From Sphingomonas sp. UBA978 (GTDB taxonomy: Bacteria; Pseudomonadota; Alphaproteobacteria; Sphingomonadales; Sphingomonadaceae): a stretch of 64,000 nt of DNA. Below the pieces are notes generated by a model, which was not told the DNA's origin, did no database searches, and was given only the letters and a program-made list of their open reading frames with translations. Of the stretch, positions 26,684 through 36,535 are shown piece by piece (position 1 is the stretch's first letter; the number at the start of each line of letters is the position of its first letter). The DNA is taken from the NCBI RefSeq assembly GCF_002292295.1, contig NZ_DBBS01000015.1, forward strand, positions 231 through 64,230, read 5' to 3'. The position numbers and the translations under genes are program-made.

Positions 26684-28126
26684 TCAGCCGCTCGGCTGCA
26701 ACCGCCCGCCCGGCTCCGCCACCGTATGACTGTGCTCGTGCGCCTCCTCGGCATCGGGCGCGACGACCAGGTTGCCGCGCCGCCAGTTGCCGTAGCGATA
26801 GTAGAGCCCGGCCATCGCGAGGTTGACCACCGATCCGACCGGAAAGCTCCACCAGAGCGAATCCACCCCCAGCCAGCCGCGCGCGCCGAGCGCGAAACCG
26901 ATGCGGACAGGATACATCGAGATGAACAGGAACAGCAGCGGCGCCAGCACCGCGCCGTTCGCCCGCACGGTGGAGAAGAGCACCATCGTCACGCCGAAGA
27001 CGACGAAGTTCCAGCTCGCGATCAGCTGGATATGGCGCGCGATCGGCAGCGCCGGGCTGGTATCGGGGACGAACAGCGTCATCACCTGCCGGTCGAACAG
27101 GATGACCATCGCGACCATCACGCCGGTCAGCGCGATATTGTAGAGCACGCCGAAGAGGGTGATGCTGGCGACGCGATCCCAGCGGTTCGCGCCGATATTC
27201 TGCGCCGCCATCGCGCTGACCGCGGCGCCGATCGCCAGCGCCGGCATCTGGATATAGGTCCACAATTGCTGCGACACCGCATAGGCCGCCGCGGTGTCGA
27301 CGCCCTGCCGGTTGACCAGCCCGACCATCGTCAGCCCCGCCGACGACATCACCAGCATCTGCGCACCCATCGGCAGGCCCTTGCGGACGATCGTGCCCGC
27401 GAGTTCGCGTCCCGGCCGGATCCAGCCGAACTCGTGGCCACGCAGGCGGATCGGCAGGTCCCTCGCATAGACATAGGCGACGAGGCCGGCGAGCGCGAGG
27501 TGGTTGGCGATCAGCGTCGCCCAGGCCGAGCCGGCAATGCCGAGCCGCGGGAACGGCCCGATCCCGGCGATCAGCAACGGGTTGAGACCGCTGTCGAGCA
27601 GCACGCTCAGCGCCATGAACCACAAGGGCGTCAGCGAATCGCCGGTGCCACGCAATCCCATCATGACGAGCACGAGCAGCATCGAGGCGGGCAGGCCGAG
27701 GAAGATGACCTGAAGATACGCCTCCGCCAGCGCCATCGCATCGCCGGGCGTGGCGAGCAGGCGCAGGATCTGCGCCGAGAACAGCCAGCCGAGGATCGCG
27801 ATCCCGACCGATCCCGCCAGCACCAGCCCGATCGCGGCGCCGAACGCGCGGCGCCCGCCCTCGACATCGCGGCGGCCGAAGCTCTGCCCGACGAGGATGG
27901 TCGCGGCCATGCCGAAGCCGAACACCGCGCCGAACATCAGGAACATGATGATGTTGGCGTTCGACGTCGCCGCCAGCGCGCCCTCGCCGAGGAAGCGCCC
28001 GACCCAGATCGCGTTGATCGAGCCGTTGAGCGACTGGAGGATGTTCGACCCCAGCGTCGGCAGCGCAAAGGCCAGCAAGGTGCCGCCGATCGCACCGGAG
28101 GTCAGGTCGCGCTGCGGTTTCGGCAC
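26684..28126 (-). CDS. MATE family efflux transporter
   Basis: 480 residues, about 12 hydrophobic helices in two homologous halves. It starts DLTSGAIGGTLLAFALPTLGSNILQSLNGSINAIWVGRFLG, a MATE N-terminus, with FGFGMAATILVGQSFGRRD and AVSAMAAQNIGANRWDR as the equivalent loops of each half. It exports cationic drugs or metabolites using sodium or protons. It is convergent with the lipid kinase gene and 72 bases downstream of valS on the same strand. Confidence 0.92.
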   Translation of the reverse strand: MPKPQRDLTSGAIGGTLLAFALPTLGSNILQSLNGSINAIWVGRFLGEGALAATSNANIIMFLMFGAVFGFGMAATILVGQSFGRRDVEGGRRAFGAAIGLVLAGSVGIAILGWLFSAQILRLLATPGDAMALAEAYLQVIFLGLPASMLLVLVMMGLRGTGDSLTPLWFMALSVLLDSGLNPLLIAGIGPFPRLGIAGSAWATLIANHLALAGLVAYVYARDLPIRLRGHEFGWIRPGRELAGTIVRKGLPMGAQMLVMSSAGLTMVGLVNRQGVDTAAAYAVSQQLWTYIQMPALAIGAAVSAMAAQNIGANRWDRVASITLFGVLYNIALTGVMVAMVILFDRQVMTLFVPDTSPALPIARHIQLIASWNFVVFGVTMVLFSTVRANGAVLAPLLFLFISMYPVRIGFALGARGWLGVDSLWWSFPVGSVVNLAMAGLYYRYGNWRRGNLVVAPDAEEAHEHSHTVAEPGGRLQPSG

Positions 28127-28198
28127 GTCGGCATCCTATCGGTCAGAGCGCAAGGGTCGGAAATCTCGGCCCGCGCGATCCGCGGCCGAGCGCGCCGG

Positions 28199-30877
28199 CT
28201 ACCCCAGTCGCGCCAGCGCCGCCGACAGCCGTTCGGCCTCCGCCGCCTTGTCGGCATGGTCGGCCCGCGCCTTCTCGACCGCTTCCGGCTTGGCGCGCTC
28301 GACGAAGCTCGGATTGCCGAGGCGGCCGGCGAGGCCGTCACGCTCCTTCTCCGCCGCGGCGATCGCCTTGGTCAGGCGCGTGCGCTCCGCATCGAGGTCG
28401 ATGACGCCCTCCAGCGGCAGCACGAAGGTCGCCTCGTCCACCACGACCTGCGCCGCGCCGCCAGTGGCGTCGCCGTCGGCGCGCTCGACCCGGGCGAGCC
28501 GCGCCAGCACCGTCGACTGGCGCGCCAGACGTTCCGCCGTCTGCGTGCCCGCGTCGCGCACATGCAGCGGCAGGCGCGCGCCCGGCGGGACGTTCAGCTC
28601 GGTGCGTGCCGCGCGGATCTCGCCGACCAGCCGGATCAGCCAGTCGATCTCCTGCTCCGCCGCCGGATCGAGGCTGCGCGCATCCGCCATCGGCCATTGC
28701 GCGACGATCAGGTCGTGGCTCCGCGGCGCCATCGCATGCCACAGTTCCTCGGTGATGAACGGCATGAACGGGTGGAGCAGCACGAGGATCTGGTCGAGCA
28801 CCCAGCCGGCGACCGCCTTGCTCTCGGGATCGATCACCCCGCGCTCCTCGCCGACCGACACCGGCTTGATGAGCTCGAGATACCAGTCGCAGAAGCGGCT
28901 CCAGACGAACTGGTAGATCGCATTCGCCGCGCCGTCGAACCGGTAGTCGGCGAGCGCAAGGTCGACCGCCTGCACGGTCCGGACCGTCTCGGCGATGATC
29001 CATGTGTTGACCGCCAGCGACGCCGCCGGCGCCTCCAGCGTCGTCGACCCGCCGATGCCGTTCGCCTGGCAGAAGCGGCTCGCGTTCCACAGCTTGGTCG
29101 CGAAGTTGCGATAACCCTCGACCCGCTTCTCATCCATCTTGATGTCGCGGCCCTGGCTTTCCATCGCCGCCATGAAGAAGCGCAGCGCATCGGCGCCGTA
29201 TGTGTCGATCAGCCCGAGCGGGTCGACGGTATTGCCCTTCGATTTGGACATCTTGGCGCCATCCGCCGCGCGCACCAGCCCGTGCAGATAGAGCGTGCGG
29301 AACGGCACGTCCTTCATGAAGTGGATGCCCTGCATCATCATCCGCGCATCCCAGAAGAACAGGATGTCGAAGCCTGAAATCAGGACGTCGTTCGGGTAGC
29401 GTCCGCCGAGCGCCGCATCGCCGTTCTCCGGCCAGCCTAGCGTCGCGAACGGCCAGAGCGCCGAAGAGAACCACGTGTCGAGTACGTCGGGATCGCGGAC
29501 CAGCGCGACGCCCGGGCCGGCTTCGGCCTGCGCCTCCGCCTCGGTTTCCGCGACGAAGATGCGGCCGTCGTCAGCGAACCATGCCGGGATCTGGTGGCCC
29601 CACCACAATTGCCGGCTGACGCACCACGGCTGGATGTTCTCCATCCAGTTGAAGAAGGTCTTCTCCCACGTCTTGGGCACGATCTGGATCGCGCCTGAAC
29701 GCACCGCCTCGATCGCGGGCTTCGCCAGCGTCGCCGCATCGACATACCACTGATCGGTCAGCCACGGTTCGATCACCACGCCCGACCGGTCGCCATAAGG
29801 CGTCTGGATCGTCCGCGGCTCGGCGTCATGTTCCGCGCCGTCCTTGTCGACGTGCGGGATCAGGACGCCGTCCGCCTTGAGCCGCGCGACCACCGCCTTG
29901 CGCGCCTCCGCGGTCGTCAGGCCGAGCAGATCGTCGGGGATCAGGCCGTCGCGGGTCTGGACGACCTGCGCCCTCGCATCGAGCATGTTGAGCATGTCGC
30001 GCGCCTCGATCCCGGCGCGGCGGCCGACCTCGAAATCGTTGAAGTCATGCCCCGGCGTGATCTTCACCGCGCCCGACCCCAGTTCGGGATCGGCATGCTC
30101 GTCGGCGACGATCGGGATCAACCGGCCGGTGATCGGCAGCCGCACGTGTCGCCCGATCAGCGCGGTGTAGCGCGCATCCTCCGGGTTCACCGCGACCGCC
30201 ATGTCGGCGAGCATCGTCTCGGGCCGCGTCGTCGCGACCTCGATGAAGCCCGATCCGTCGTCGAGCGGATAGCGCAGATGCCAGAACTGGCCCTTGATCT
30301 CGCGCGTCTCGACCTCGAGGTCGCTGATCGCGGTGCCGAGGCCCGGGTCCCAGTTCACCAGACGCTTGTCGCGATAGAGCAGCCCCTGGCGGTGCAGCTC
30401 GACGAACACCTTGAGGACCGCTTTCGAAAAGCCCTCGTCCATCGTGAACCGCTCGTTCGCCCAGTCCATCGAACAGCCAAGCCGGCGGAGCTGGCGCGTG
30501 ATCTCGCCGCCGCTTTCCGCCTTCCAGTCCCAGACCTTGGCGACGAATTCCTCGCGGGTGAAGTCGGTGCGCTTCTGCTGGCGGAGCGCCATCTGCCGCT
30601 CGACCACCATCTGCGTCGCGATGCCGGCATGGTCGGTGCCGACCACCCAGAGCGCGTCCTTGCCCTTCAGCCGCGCGTGCCGCGTCAGGATATCCTGCAG
30701 CGTATTGTCGAGCGCATGGCCGATGTGGAGCGAGCCGGTGACGTTGGGCGGCGGGTTGACGATCGTCCACGGCTCCGCGCCCGGTCGGTCCGGGCGGAAC
30801 AGCCCCTCGGTTTCCCAATGGTCGTACCAGCGCTGTTCGATGGCGGCGGGGTCGAAGGTCTTAGCGAGCTCGGTCAT
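28199..30877 (-). CDS. valS: Valine--tRNA ligase
   Basis: 892 residues, a normal length. Class I signatures: the HIGH motif in PPPNVTGSLHIGHALDN (about 40-56) and the KMSKS loop AKMSKSKGNTVDP (about 540). An editing domain with TTRPETMLADMAVAVNPED is at about 215, and the C-terminal coiled-coil arm (LDAERTRLTKAIAAAEKERD) is typical of ValRS. It lies 49 bases after the S9 peptidase gene. Confidence 0.97.
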   Translation of the reverse strand: MTELAKTFDPAAIEQRWYDHWETEGLFRPDRPGAEPWTIVNPPPNVTGSLHIGHALDNTLQDILTRHARLKGKDALWVVGTDHAGIATQMVVERQMALRQQKRTDFTREEFVAKVWDWKAESGGEITRQLRRLGCSMDWANERFTMDEGFSKAVLKVFVELHRQGLLYRDKRLVNWDPGLGTAISDLEVETREIKGQFWHLRYPLDDGSGFIEVATTRPETMLADMAVAVNPEDARYTALIGRHVRLPITGRLIPIVADEHADPELGSGAVKITPGHDFNDFEVGRRAGIEARDMLNMLDARAQVVQTRDGLIPDDLLGLTTAEARKAVVARLKADGVLIPHVDKDGAEHDAEPRTIQTPYGDRSGVVIEPWLTDQWYVDAATLAKPAIEAVRSGAIQIVPKTWEKTFFNWMENIQPWCVSRQLWWGHQIPAWFADDGRIFVAETEAEAQAEAGPGVALVRDPDVLDTWFSSALWPFATLGWPENGDAALGGRYPNDVLISGFDILFFWDARMMMQGIHFMKDVPFRTLYLHGLVRAADGAKMSKSKGNTVDPLGLIDTYGADALRFFMAAMESQGRDIKMDEKRVEGYRNFATKLWNASRFCQANGIGGSTTLEAPAASLAVNTWIIAETVRTVQAVDLALADYRFDGAANAIYQFVWSRFCDWYLELIKPVSVGEERGVIDPESKAVAGWVLDQILVLLHPFMPFITEELWHAMAPRSHDLIVAQWPMADARSLDPAAEQEIDWLIRLVGEIRAARTELNVPPGARLPLHVRDAGTQTAERLARQSTVLARLARVERADGDATGGAAQVVVDEATFVLPLEGVIDLDAERTRLTKAIAAAEKERDGLAGRLGNPSFVERAKPEAVEKARADHADKAAEAERLSAALARLG

Positions 30878-30926
30878 CCCCGCCCCTTAGCGGGGGTGCG
30901 TGCGGTTCGTCACCCCCTGCGCATCG

Positions 30927-32966
30927 TCACTGCGCCGCGGTCCACCGGTCCATCCAGCCGATCACCTCGCGATACCATTGCCGCGAATTCTTGGGCTTGA
31001 GCACCCAATGGTTCTCGTTCGGGTTGACCAGCAGGCGCGACGGGATGCCGCGCCGCTGCAACGCGGTGAAGGCGGCAAGCCCCTGCGTATAGGGGATGCG
31101 GAAGTCCTTTTCGCCGGTGATGACCAGCATCGGCGTCTTCCAGTTCTGGACGTAAAGAACCGGGTTCCACTTTTCATAGGCCGCGGGGTCCTGGAAATAG
31201 GCCTTGCCGCCATGCTCCCATTCGTCGAACCACAATTCCTCGGTTTCGTACGCCATGGCGCGCGCATCGAAGACGCCGTCATGCTGGACGATACAGTCGA
31301 ACCGGTCGGGCCACTGCCCCGCGATCCAGTTCATCATATAGCCGCCATAGGATGCGCCGAGCGCGCATGCACGGTTGCCGTCGAGCCAGCCGAACCGGTC
31401 GGTCGCCGCCTTCAGCCCGGCCTTCAGATCGTCGAGCGGCCAGCCGCCCCAATTGTTGCTGATCGCGTCGGTGTACGCCTGTCCGTAGCCGGTGCTGCCG
31501 TGGAAATCGACCGCGACTAGACCGTATCCGGCGCCCGCGAACACCGCCGGGTTCCAGCGGTACGACCAGCTGTTGTCGCTCGATCCCTGCGGCCCGCCAT
31601 GGACCATGAAGGCGACCGGCACCTTGCCGGTGCTGCCATAGGGCTTCACCGCATAGCCCCGGACGGTATCGTTGTTGGCACCGGCGAAGCTGAACCGCGA
31701 AACGGTCGGCATGTCGATCCCAGCGAGCTTCGCGGCGTTGACCTGCGTCAGCCGGGCGGCCTTGCCCCGGGCGGAGACGGCATAGAAATCGTCGGGCGCG
31801 GTCAGGCTGTTCATCGCGATCACCACGCCCTTCGGCGTCGGCGCGACCGCGGAGACGTGGCCCGCCTGCGTCAGCCGCGTCACCTTGCCGCTCGCCGGAT
31901 CGACCGCGAACAGCGGGTTCTCCTGCGTGTCCTGCGCGGTGACGTAGATCCGCCGCGAATCGGGCGACCAGGCGATCGATCCGACCGACCGGTCCCATCC
32001 CTCGGTCAGCGCCCGCACCTGCCCGGTGGCGAGATCGCGCAGCATCAGCACCTGCCGATCGGCCTCGAACCCCGGCCGCTTCATCGCGAACCAGGCGAGG
32101 CTGCGCCCGTCCGGCGACACGGTCGGCAGATTGTCGGTCGCCGGGTTGGCGGCGGTGAGGTTGACCGGCGCGGCCGATCCGTCGGCGGGGGCGAACCAGA
32201 TGTCGAGATTGGTCGACAGCGGTTCGGTCGTCCCGGCGATTCGGAGCGCGAAATAGACGGTCTTGCCGTCGGCGCTCCACGACACCTCCTCGCCGCCGCC
32301 GAACGGCCGCGAGGGCGCGTCGCCGTCGAGGCCGTGGCCGATCGCAACGCCGTCGCCCGGCGCCCCCGCCGCGGTCAGCGGCAGGACGAACAGCTGCGCA
32401 TGCGTGCCGTCGACCCAGCGATCCCAGTGGCGCACGAACATCCGGTCGTAGACGCGGCCCTCGCCGGCATTGGGGTCCTTCTTCTCCAGCGCCGGCGCGA
32501 GACTCGGTGCATTGGGCTTGCGATCCGCCCAGACGAGGATGCGGTCACCGGTGGGCGCAACCTTGAACCCGCCGAAGCCGCCCTGAAAGCCGGTCAGCTT
32601 GCGCGGCGCGCCGCCGGTGACGGGGACCGACCAGATCGCATCGTCGCCACCCTTGTCGGAGCTGAAATAGACGGTCGCGCCGACGATCTGCGGATCGTTC
32701 TCATTGACCTCGGCCTCGGCCACCAACGGTTCGGGGCGGGCGCCCTTGCGCGACAGGTCGAGCCGCCACAGGTCGTAGCGACCGCGGTTGGCGGCGAGGT
32801 CGGTTTCGCGCTGCGCCCAGACCAGCCACCGGCCGTCCGCGGACACGCCCGGCGCGCCGACGCGGCTGAGCATGGAAACGTCGTCGATGGTCAGCTGGCG
32901 GGCGGCGGCGGGCGCGGTGGACAGCGCGGCGGTGGCGAGCAGGCTCGCGACGAGAAAGGTCTTCAT
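30927..32966 (-). CDS. Secreted S9-family prolyl oligopeptidase-like peptidase
   Basis: 679 residues. The signal peptide MKTFLVASLLATAALSTAPAAA predicts export, and I chose this start over one ten residues upstream. A WD40-like beta-propeller (about 30-400) has repeated segments such as VSPDGRSLAWF and WSPDSRRIYV. The peptidase domain has the nucleophile in GASYGGYMMNWIAG (about 525), the aspartate in ITGEKDFRIPYTQG and the histidine in NENHWV. It likely degrades peptides in the periplasm. Confidence 0.93.
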   Translation of the reverse strand: MKTFLVASLLATAALSTAPAAARQLTIDDVSMLSRVGAPGVSADGRWLVWAQRETDLAANRGRYDLWRLDLSRKGARPEPLVAEAEVNENDPQIVGATVYFSSDKGGDDAIWSVPVTGGAPRKLTGFQGGFGGFKVAPTGDRILVWADRKPNAPSLAPALEKKDPNAGEGRVYDRMFVRHWDRWVDGTHAQLFVLPLTAAGAPGDGVAIGHGLDGDAPSRPFGGGEEVSWSADGKTVYFALRIAGTTEPLSTNLDIWFAPADGSAAPVNLTAANPATDNLPTVSPDGRSLAWFAMKRPGFEADRQVLMLRDLATGQVRALTEGWDRSVGSIAWSPDSRRIYVTAQDTQENPLFAVDPASGKVTRLTQAGHVSAVAPTPKGVVIAMNSLTAPDDFYAVSARGKAARLTQVNAAKLAGIDMPTVSRFSFAGANNDTVRGYAVKPYGSTGKVPVAFMVHGGPQGSSDNSWSYRWNPAVFAGAGYGLVAVDFHGSTGYGQAYTDAISNNWGGWPLDDLKAGLKAATDRFGWLDGNRACALGASYGGYMMNWIAGQWPDRFDCIVQHDGVFDARAMAYETEELWFDEWEHGGKAYFQDPAAYEKWNPVLYVQNWKTPMLVITGEKDFRIPYTQGLAAFTALQRRGIPSRLLVNPNENHWVLKPKNSRQWYREVIGWMDRWTAAQ

Positions 32967-33067
32967 GCGCGACAGGTTAAGCACGTCGGCCGGCATGGGG
33001 CAACGCCGTGGCGCCGCGCACCGCCCGCCCGGCGTGGGCCAGGCGAGGGTGCGCGACTATCGGCCGC

Positions 33068-33628
33068 TCAGCGCATCTGCGAGGTAATCTTCGCGATCTC
33101 GCGCGCGACCAGCGTCTCCACCATGTCGGGCAGGTGCGTGTCGAGCCAGTCGCGCAGCATCGGGCGCAGCATCTCGCGCACCAGCCCCTCGAGCGTACCG
33201 TCGCTCTCCGGCTCCGGCTTGACGAGCAGTTTGCTCAGGGTTTCCAGCGAACCGAGGCTGGCGGCCGCGGTACGCTGGGACAGGATCGGTTCTTCGGTCA
33301 TCGCGGGTTGAACGGGTGCCGCGCGCGTCGGTTGCGGCGCGGCTTCGGCCGGCGCTGCGATCGGCTGCGGCGCTGCCGGTTTATGGACGGCGGGCTGCGG
33401 CGCGGGCGCCTGCACACGCGGCGCGACGGGCTCCGGCTCGGGTTCGAAACGGTGTTCGGGAATCGGGTCGCTCAGCTCCAGCACCTCTTCGGGCTCGGGC
33501 TCGATCGGCTGCGGCACGGCGCGCGGACGGCGGCTGCGCGCCTGCGTGCCCTCCCCCTCCTCGGCGATGATGCGTTTGATCGACGAGAGGATCTCCTCCA
33601 TCGACGGCTCGGCGCTCATATCCCCCAT
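33068..33628 (-). CDS. popZ: PopZ/DUF2497-family polar organising protein
   Basis: About 186 residues. The conserved N-terminal helix SAEPSMEEILSSIKRIIAEE, a Pro/Glu/Ala-rich disordered middle (about 35-135), and the C-terminal helical oligomerisation region EGLVREMLRPMLRDWLD and LPDMVETLVAREIAKI match the three-part PopZ plan. PopZ builds a condensate at cell poles that anchors the chromosome. The start could also be the ATG at 33619. It follows tolC by 43 bases. Confidence 0.85.
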   Translation of the reverse strand: MGDMSAEPSMEEILSSIKRIIAEEGEGTQARSRRPRAVPQPIEPEPEEVLELSDPIPEHRFEPEPEPVAPRVQAPAPQPAVHKPAAPQPIAAPAEAAPQPTRAAPVQPAMTEEPILSQRTAAASLGSLETLSKLLVKPEPESDGTLEGLVREMLRPMLRDWLDTHLPDMVETLVAREIAKITSQMR

Positions 33629-33671
33629 TGCCCTGACGTCCCTGCCCTTTTCCGTAACCGGTCCCGGCAGA

Positions 33672-35192
33672 TCACTGTCGGTTCGGCGAAGACGCACCTG
33701 TGGTTAACCCGGGGCTCCTGTCAACCGGCGTATCGAGCATCGGGTCAAGCGGGCGCGACACCGCAGCGGTTTGCGCCGGCGTCTGCGCGGTCGTGACCGC
33801 CACCGGCACCGGTTCCGGATCGCTGTCGAAATCGTTGATACGGTGGCGCACGCGCTGGTAATTGGCCACCGGATCGTAGAGCGCGCCGCCGTCCAGCCCC
33901 AGATCGCGCGCCTCGGCATTGCCCATCGCCGCGAGCAATGCGAAACCGGCGACATAGGCATCGCGCCGCGCCGTCACCAGCGTCACCTGGCTGTTGAGCA
34001 ATTCCTGTTCGGCGTTGAGGATGTCGAGGATCGTCCGCGTGCCGACGCTGTTCTCGGCGCGCACGCCCTCCAGGCTCAGCTTGTTGGCGTTCACCGCCGT
34101 CTCCGACGAGGCGATCACCTGTTGCGAGGATTGCCAAATCGCATAGGCCGATCGTGCCTGCGATATCACGGCACGTTCGGTCGCGGTCGCATTCTCCAGT
34201 GCCTCGCTGCGCTGCGCCTGCGCCTGCCGCACCTGCGCCGCCGGCCGCCCGCCCTGGAACAGCGGCAGCGTCAGCTGCACGCCGGCCTGCGCCGAGGTCC
34301 CCGCATTGGGCGCGATGCTGGCGACCGGCAGCGACCCCAGATAGTTGAAGTAATTGGCGCCGGTGACGACCGACACGCGCGGCAGGCGATTCGCCCGCGC
34401 GACGTTGATATCGTAGCGGCTGGCATCGGCCTGCCGGCGCGCGGCGATCAGATTGGGATTGTTGTCGAGCGCGACGCTGACCGCGGTGGCGGGCGAATTG
34501 GGCAGGTTGGGCAGGACCGGCGGCTCTTCGAGCGCGACCGGAGGCGTCCCGACGATCTGGATGTAATTCTCGCGGCTGGAGATCAGCTGCGCCTCGGCCT
34601 GCTGCAATTGCGCGCGCGCCAGCGCCAGTCGCGCCTCCGACTGCGCGACGTCCGTCCGGGTCAGGTCGCCGACCTGAAACCGGTCGCGGCTGGCGCGCAG
34701 GTTCACTTCGAGCACACGAACGTTCTGCTGGTTGAGCGAGGTGATCGCCTCGTCGCGGATCACGTTCATATAGGCCGCGACGACGTTGGTGAAGGTCGTC
34801 GCCTCGGTGCCGCGCAGCGTCGCGCGACCGGCATCGACGCGCGTTTCCGCCGCACGCACCGCATTCTTCACCGCGCCGCCCTGAAAGATCGGCACCGACA
34901 GGTTGAGCCCGCCGGCCGCATTGCGCTCGGGGTTGAGGAAGTTGTTGTTCGCCTGCAGGAAATTGTCCGTCACCGATCCGGTCGCGTTGACCCCCGGCAG
35001 GCCGTTGGCACGCGCGATCGGCACCGTCTCATCGGTGGCGCGCTGGGCCGCGCGCTGCCCGGTGATCGTCGGGTTGGATGCATAGGCCTTGGCGAGCGCC
35101 TCGCGCAGCGTCTCCGCTTCCGCGGGCGCGGCAAGCCCCAGCAGCGCCGCACCGCCCAGCAACAATCCCCGCATCATCCCCCCGTTACGCAT
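33672..35192 (-). CDS. TolC family outer-membrane efflux protein
   Basis: 506 residues. The signal peptide (MMRGLLLGGAALLGLAAPAEA) is followed by ETLREALAKAYASNPTI and two repeats of long alpha-helices with beta-strand segments, e.g. RDRFQVGDLTRTDVAQSEARLALARAQLQ and its second-half counterpart GVRAENSVGTRTILDILNAEQELLN. It forms the trimeric exit duct for type I secretion or RND pumps. The alternative start at 35177 directly precedes the signal. It starts three bases after the PCMT-like gene. Confidence 0.93.
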   Translation of the reverse strand: MRNGGMMRGLLLGGAALLGLAAPAEAETLREALAKAYASNPTITGQRAAQRATDETVPIARANGLPGVNATGSVTDNFLQANNNFLNPERNAAGGLNLSVPIFQGGAVKNAVRAAETRVDAGRATLRGTEATTFTNVVAAYMNVIRDEAITSLNQQNVRVLEVNLRASRDRFQVGDLTRTDVAQSEARLALARAQLQQAEAQLISSRENYIQIVGTPPVALEEPPVLPNLPNSPATAVSVALDNNPNLIAARRQADASRYDINVARANRLPRVSVVTGANYFNYLGSLPVASIAPNAGTSAQAGVQLTLPLFQGGRPAAQVRQAQAQRSEALENATATERAVISQARSAYAIWQSSQQVIASSETAVNANKLSLEGVRAENSVGTRTILDILNAEQELLNSQVTLVTARRDAYVAGFALLAAMGNAEARDLGLDGGALYDPVANYQRVRHRINDFDSDPEPVPVAVTTAQTPAQTAAVSRPLDPMLDTPVDRSPGLTTGASSPNRQ

Positions 35193-35195
35193 GAA

Positions 35196-35876
35196 CTAGA
35201 ACCTGAAACCCTGCGGCACCGCAAAGCCCGGCAACACGATGCAGTCGCTGTCTAGGAACGCCGACAGGCCGAAACCGCCATCGGTCTTGCGACCGGTGGC
35301 GAGGCGGGTGACGCCATTCTCGACCAGCCCGGTGACGACGCGGCCGCCGGTCTTCACCTGACCGACCAGCGCGTCCGGGACATGCTCGATCGCACCGTCG
35401 ATCACCAGCACGTCATAGGGACCATGATCCGCGGCCCCCGCGGCGAGCGGCGCCTCGACAACGCGGACGTTCGCGGTGCCGGCCAGCGCCTCGCGCGCCA
35501 GCGCCGCGAGCGAAGCATCCTCCTCGACCGCGACCACCTCGGCGACGATCTCGGCAAGGATCGCGGCGGTATAGCCACCCGCGGCGCCGATCAGCAGCAC
35601 GCGGTCGCCACGTTCCAGATAGGCTTCGGTCAGCAGCCGGCCGGTAACCATCGGCAGGTTAATCGCCCGACCGCCCGCGACCGGCAGCGCCGTATCGCGA
35701 TAGGCGATGCTGCGGACGTCGGCGGGCACGTAATCCTCGCGCGGCAGCGTGTTCATCGCGACCAGGATGCGCTGGTCGCTGACCGCATTGGTGCGCAACT
35801 GGCTCGACACCATCGCGTGGCGCATCGTCTCCGACGCCGCGCGGTCCAGATTGCTGTTATCGAGGCTGATGTTCAT
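35196..35876 (-). CDS. Protein-L-isoaspartate O-methyltransferase family protein
   Basis: 226 residues. SAM-binding fold with RVLLIGAAGGYTAAILAEI (about 80; the usual GTGSGY is GAAGGY) and VLVIDGAIEHVPDAL. The N-terminal MRHAMVSSQLRTNAVSDQRIL and DYVP segment are family features. This alphaproteobacterial branch sits upstream of tolC, as here, and its substrate is uncertain because the classical active-site residues are altered. A clear promoter is at 35898-35927. Confidence 0.87.
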   Translation of the reverse strand: MNISLDNSNLDRAASETMRHAMVSSQLRTNAVSDQRILVAMNTLPREDYVPADVRSIAYRDTALPVAGGRAINLPMVTGRLLTEAYLERGDRVLLIGAAGGYTAAILAEIVAEVVAVEEDASLAALAREALAGTANVRVVEAPLAAGAADHGPYDVLVIDGAIEHVPDALVGQVKTGGRVVTGLVENGVTRLATGRKTDGGFGLSAFLDSDCIVLPGFAVPQGFRF

Positions 35877-35897
35877 GATGACCCCTCTCGCACAACC

Positions 35898-35927
35898 GTA
35901 TTAGCTGCGCAATACACTTCGTGACAA
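35898..35927 (-). promoter_or_regulatory. Putative promoter of the PCMT-tolC-popZ operon
   Basis: On the minus strand TTGTCA (35922-35927) and TAATAC (35898-35903) are 18 bases apart, ending 22 bases before the ATG. This is the best sigma-70-like match I found in the core region. Confidence 0.55.
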
Positions 35928-36014
35928 AGCGGCTTGTATCGCGCGCATCGTCCCGCGCCAAGCGCAGGAACGGTCCGGATGGCCAGCGCCGCCGCCACCG
36001 CCTAAAGGGCGCGC

Positions 36015-36365
36015 ATGATTCCTGCGACCTATCACCAATTCATCGACTGGATCGGCGACGGCACCGGCCTGCCCGATACCATCCTGCACATCCACGCCGG
36101 CATGGCGGTGCTGATGATCGCCCGCATCCTCACCCGGCGCTCGCTGGGCAGCTTCGTCCCCTGGTCGATCGTCGTCCTGGCCGAAGCGTTCAACGAGGTG
36201 ATGGACCGGCTGCAGTTCGGCTCATGGCGGTGGGAGGATACCACGATGGATATCCTCAACACGTTGTTCTGGCCGACGGTGATCTGCCTCGGCATCCGGA
36301 TGCGCCCGATGCTGCTCCATCGTGACCGCAATCGCGTGACGATCCGCCCGGAGAACGACGCCTAG
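36015..36365 (+). CDS. Small multi-span membrane protein, unknown
   Basis: 116 residues with two or three hydrophobic segments (DTILHIHAGMAVLMIARIL, WSIVVLAEAFNEVMD, ILNTLFWPTVICLGIR) and a basic C-terminus. The conserved-looking histidines (LHIHAGM) and the E/D/W motif (EAFNEVMDRLQFG) in and next to the helices suggest a VanZ-like fold, but this is not a firm match. It stands alone between the PCMT operon and tRNA-Cys. Confidence 0.65.
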   Translation: MIPATYHQFIDWIGDGTGLPDTILHIHAGMAVLMIARILTRRSLGSFVPWSIVVLAEAFNEVMDRLQFGSWRWEDTTMDILNTLFWPTVICLGIRMRPMLLHRDRNRVTIRPENDA

Positions 36366-36383
36366 GCATATCGCGGAGGAAAA

Positions 36384-36457
36384 TGGAGGCCCGACCGGGA
36401 ATCGAACCCGGGTGCAAGGATTTGCAGTCCTCTGCGTCACCACTCCGCCATCGGGCC
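36384..36457 (-). tRNA. tRNA-Cys (anticodon GCA)
   Basis: 74 bases with encoded CCA. Acceptor arms GGCCCGA and TCGGGCC pair, the anticodon loop CTGCAAA gives GCA, and the T arm has GGTTCGATTCC. The discriminator base is U, as usual for tRNA-Cys. Confidence 0.97.
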
Positions 36458-36535
36458 TCGACGTCGGGAGGCGCGCAGATGATCGGTTTTGCGCGACCCG
36501 TCAACCGCCGATTGTCGCGATCCGGACCCGGAATT

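Noticed and set aside
26726..29377. Long plus-strand open frame opposite the MATE and valS genes
   Set aside because: Low-complexity Arg/Asp/Gln-rich translation spanning two real minus-strand genes.
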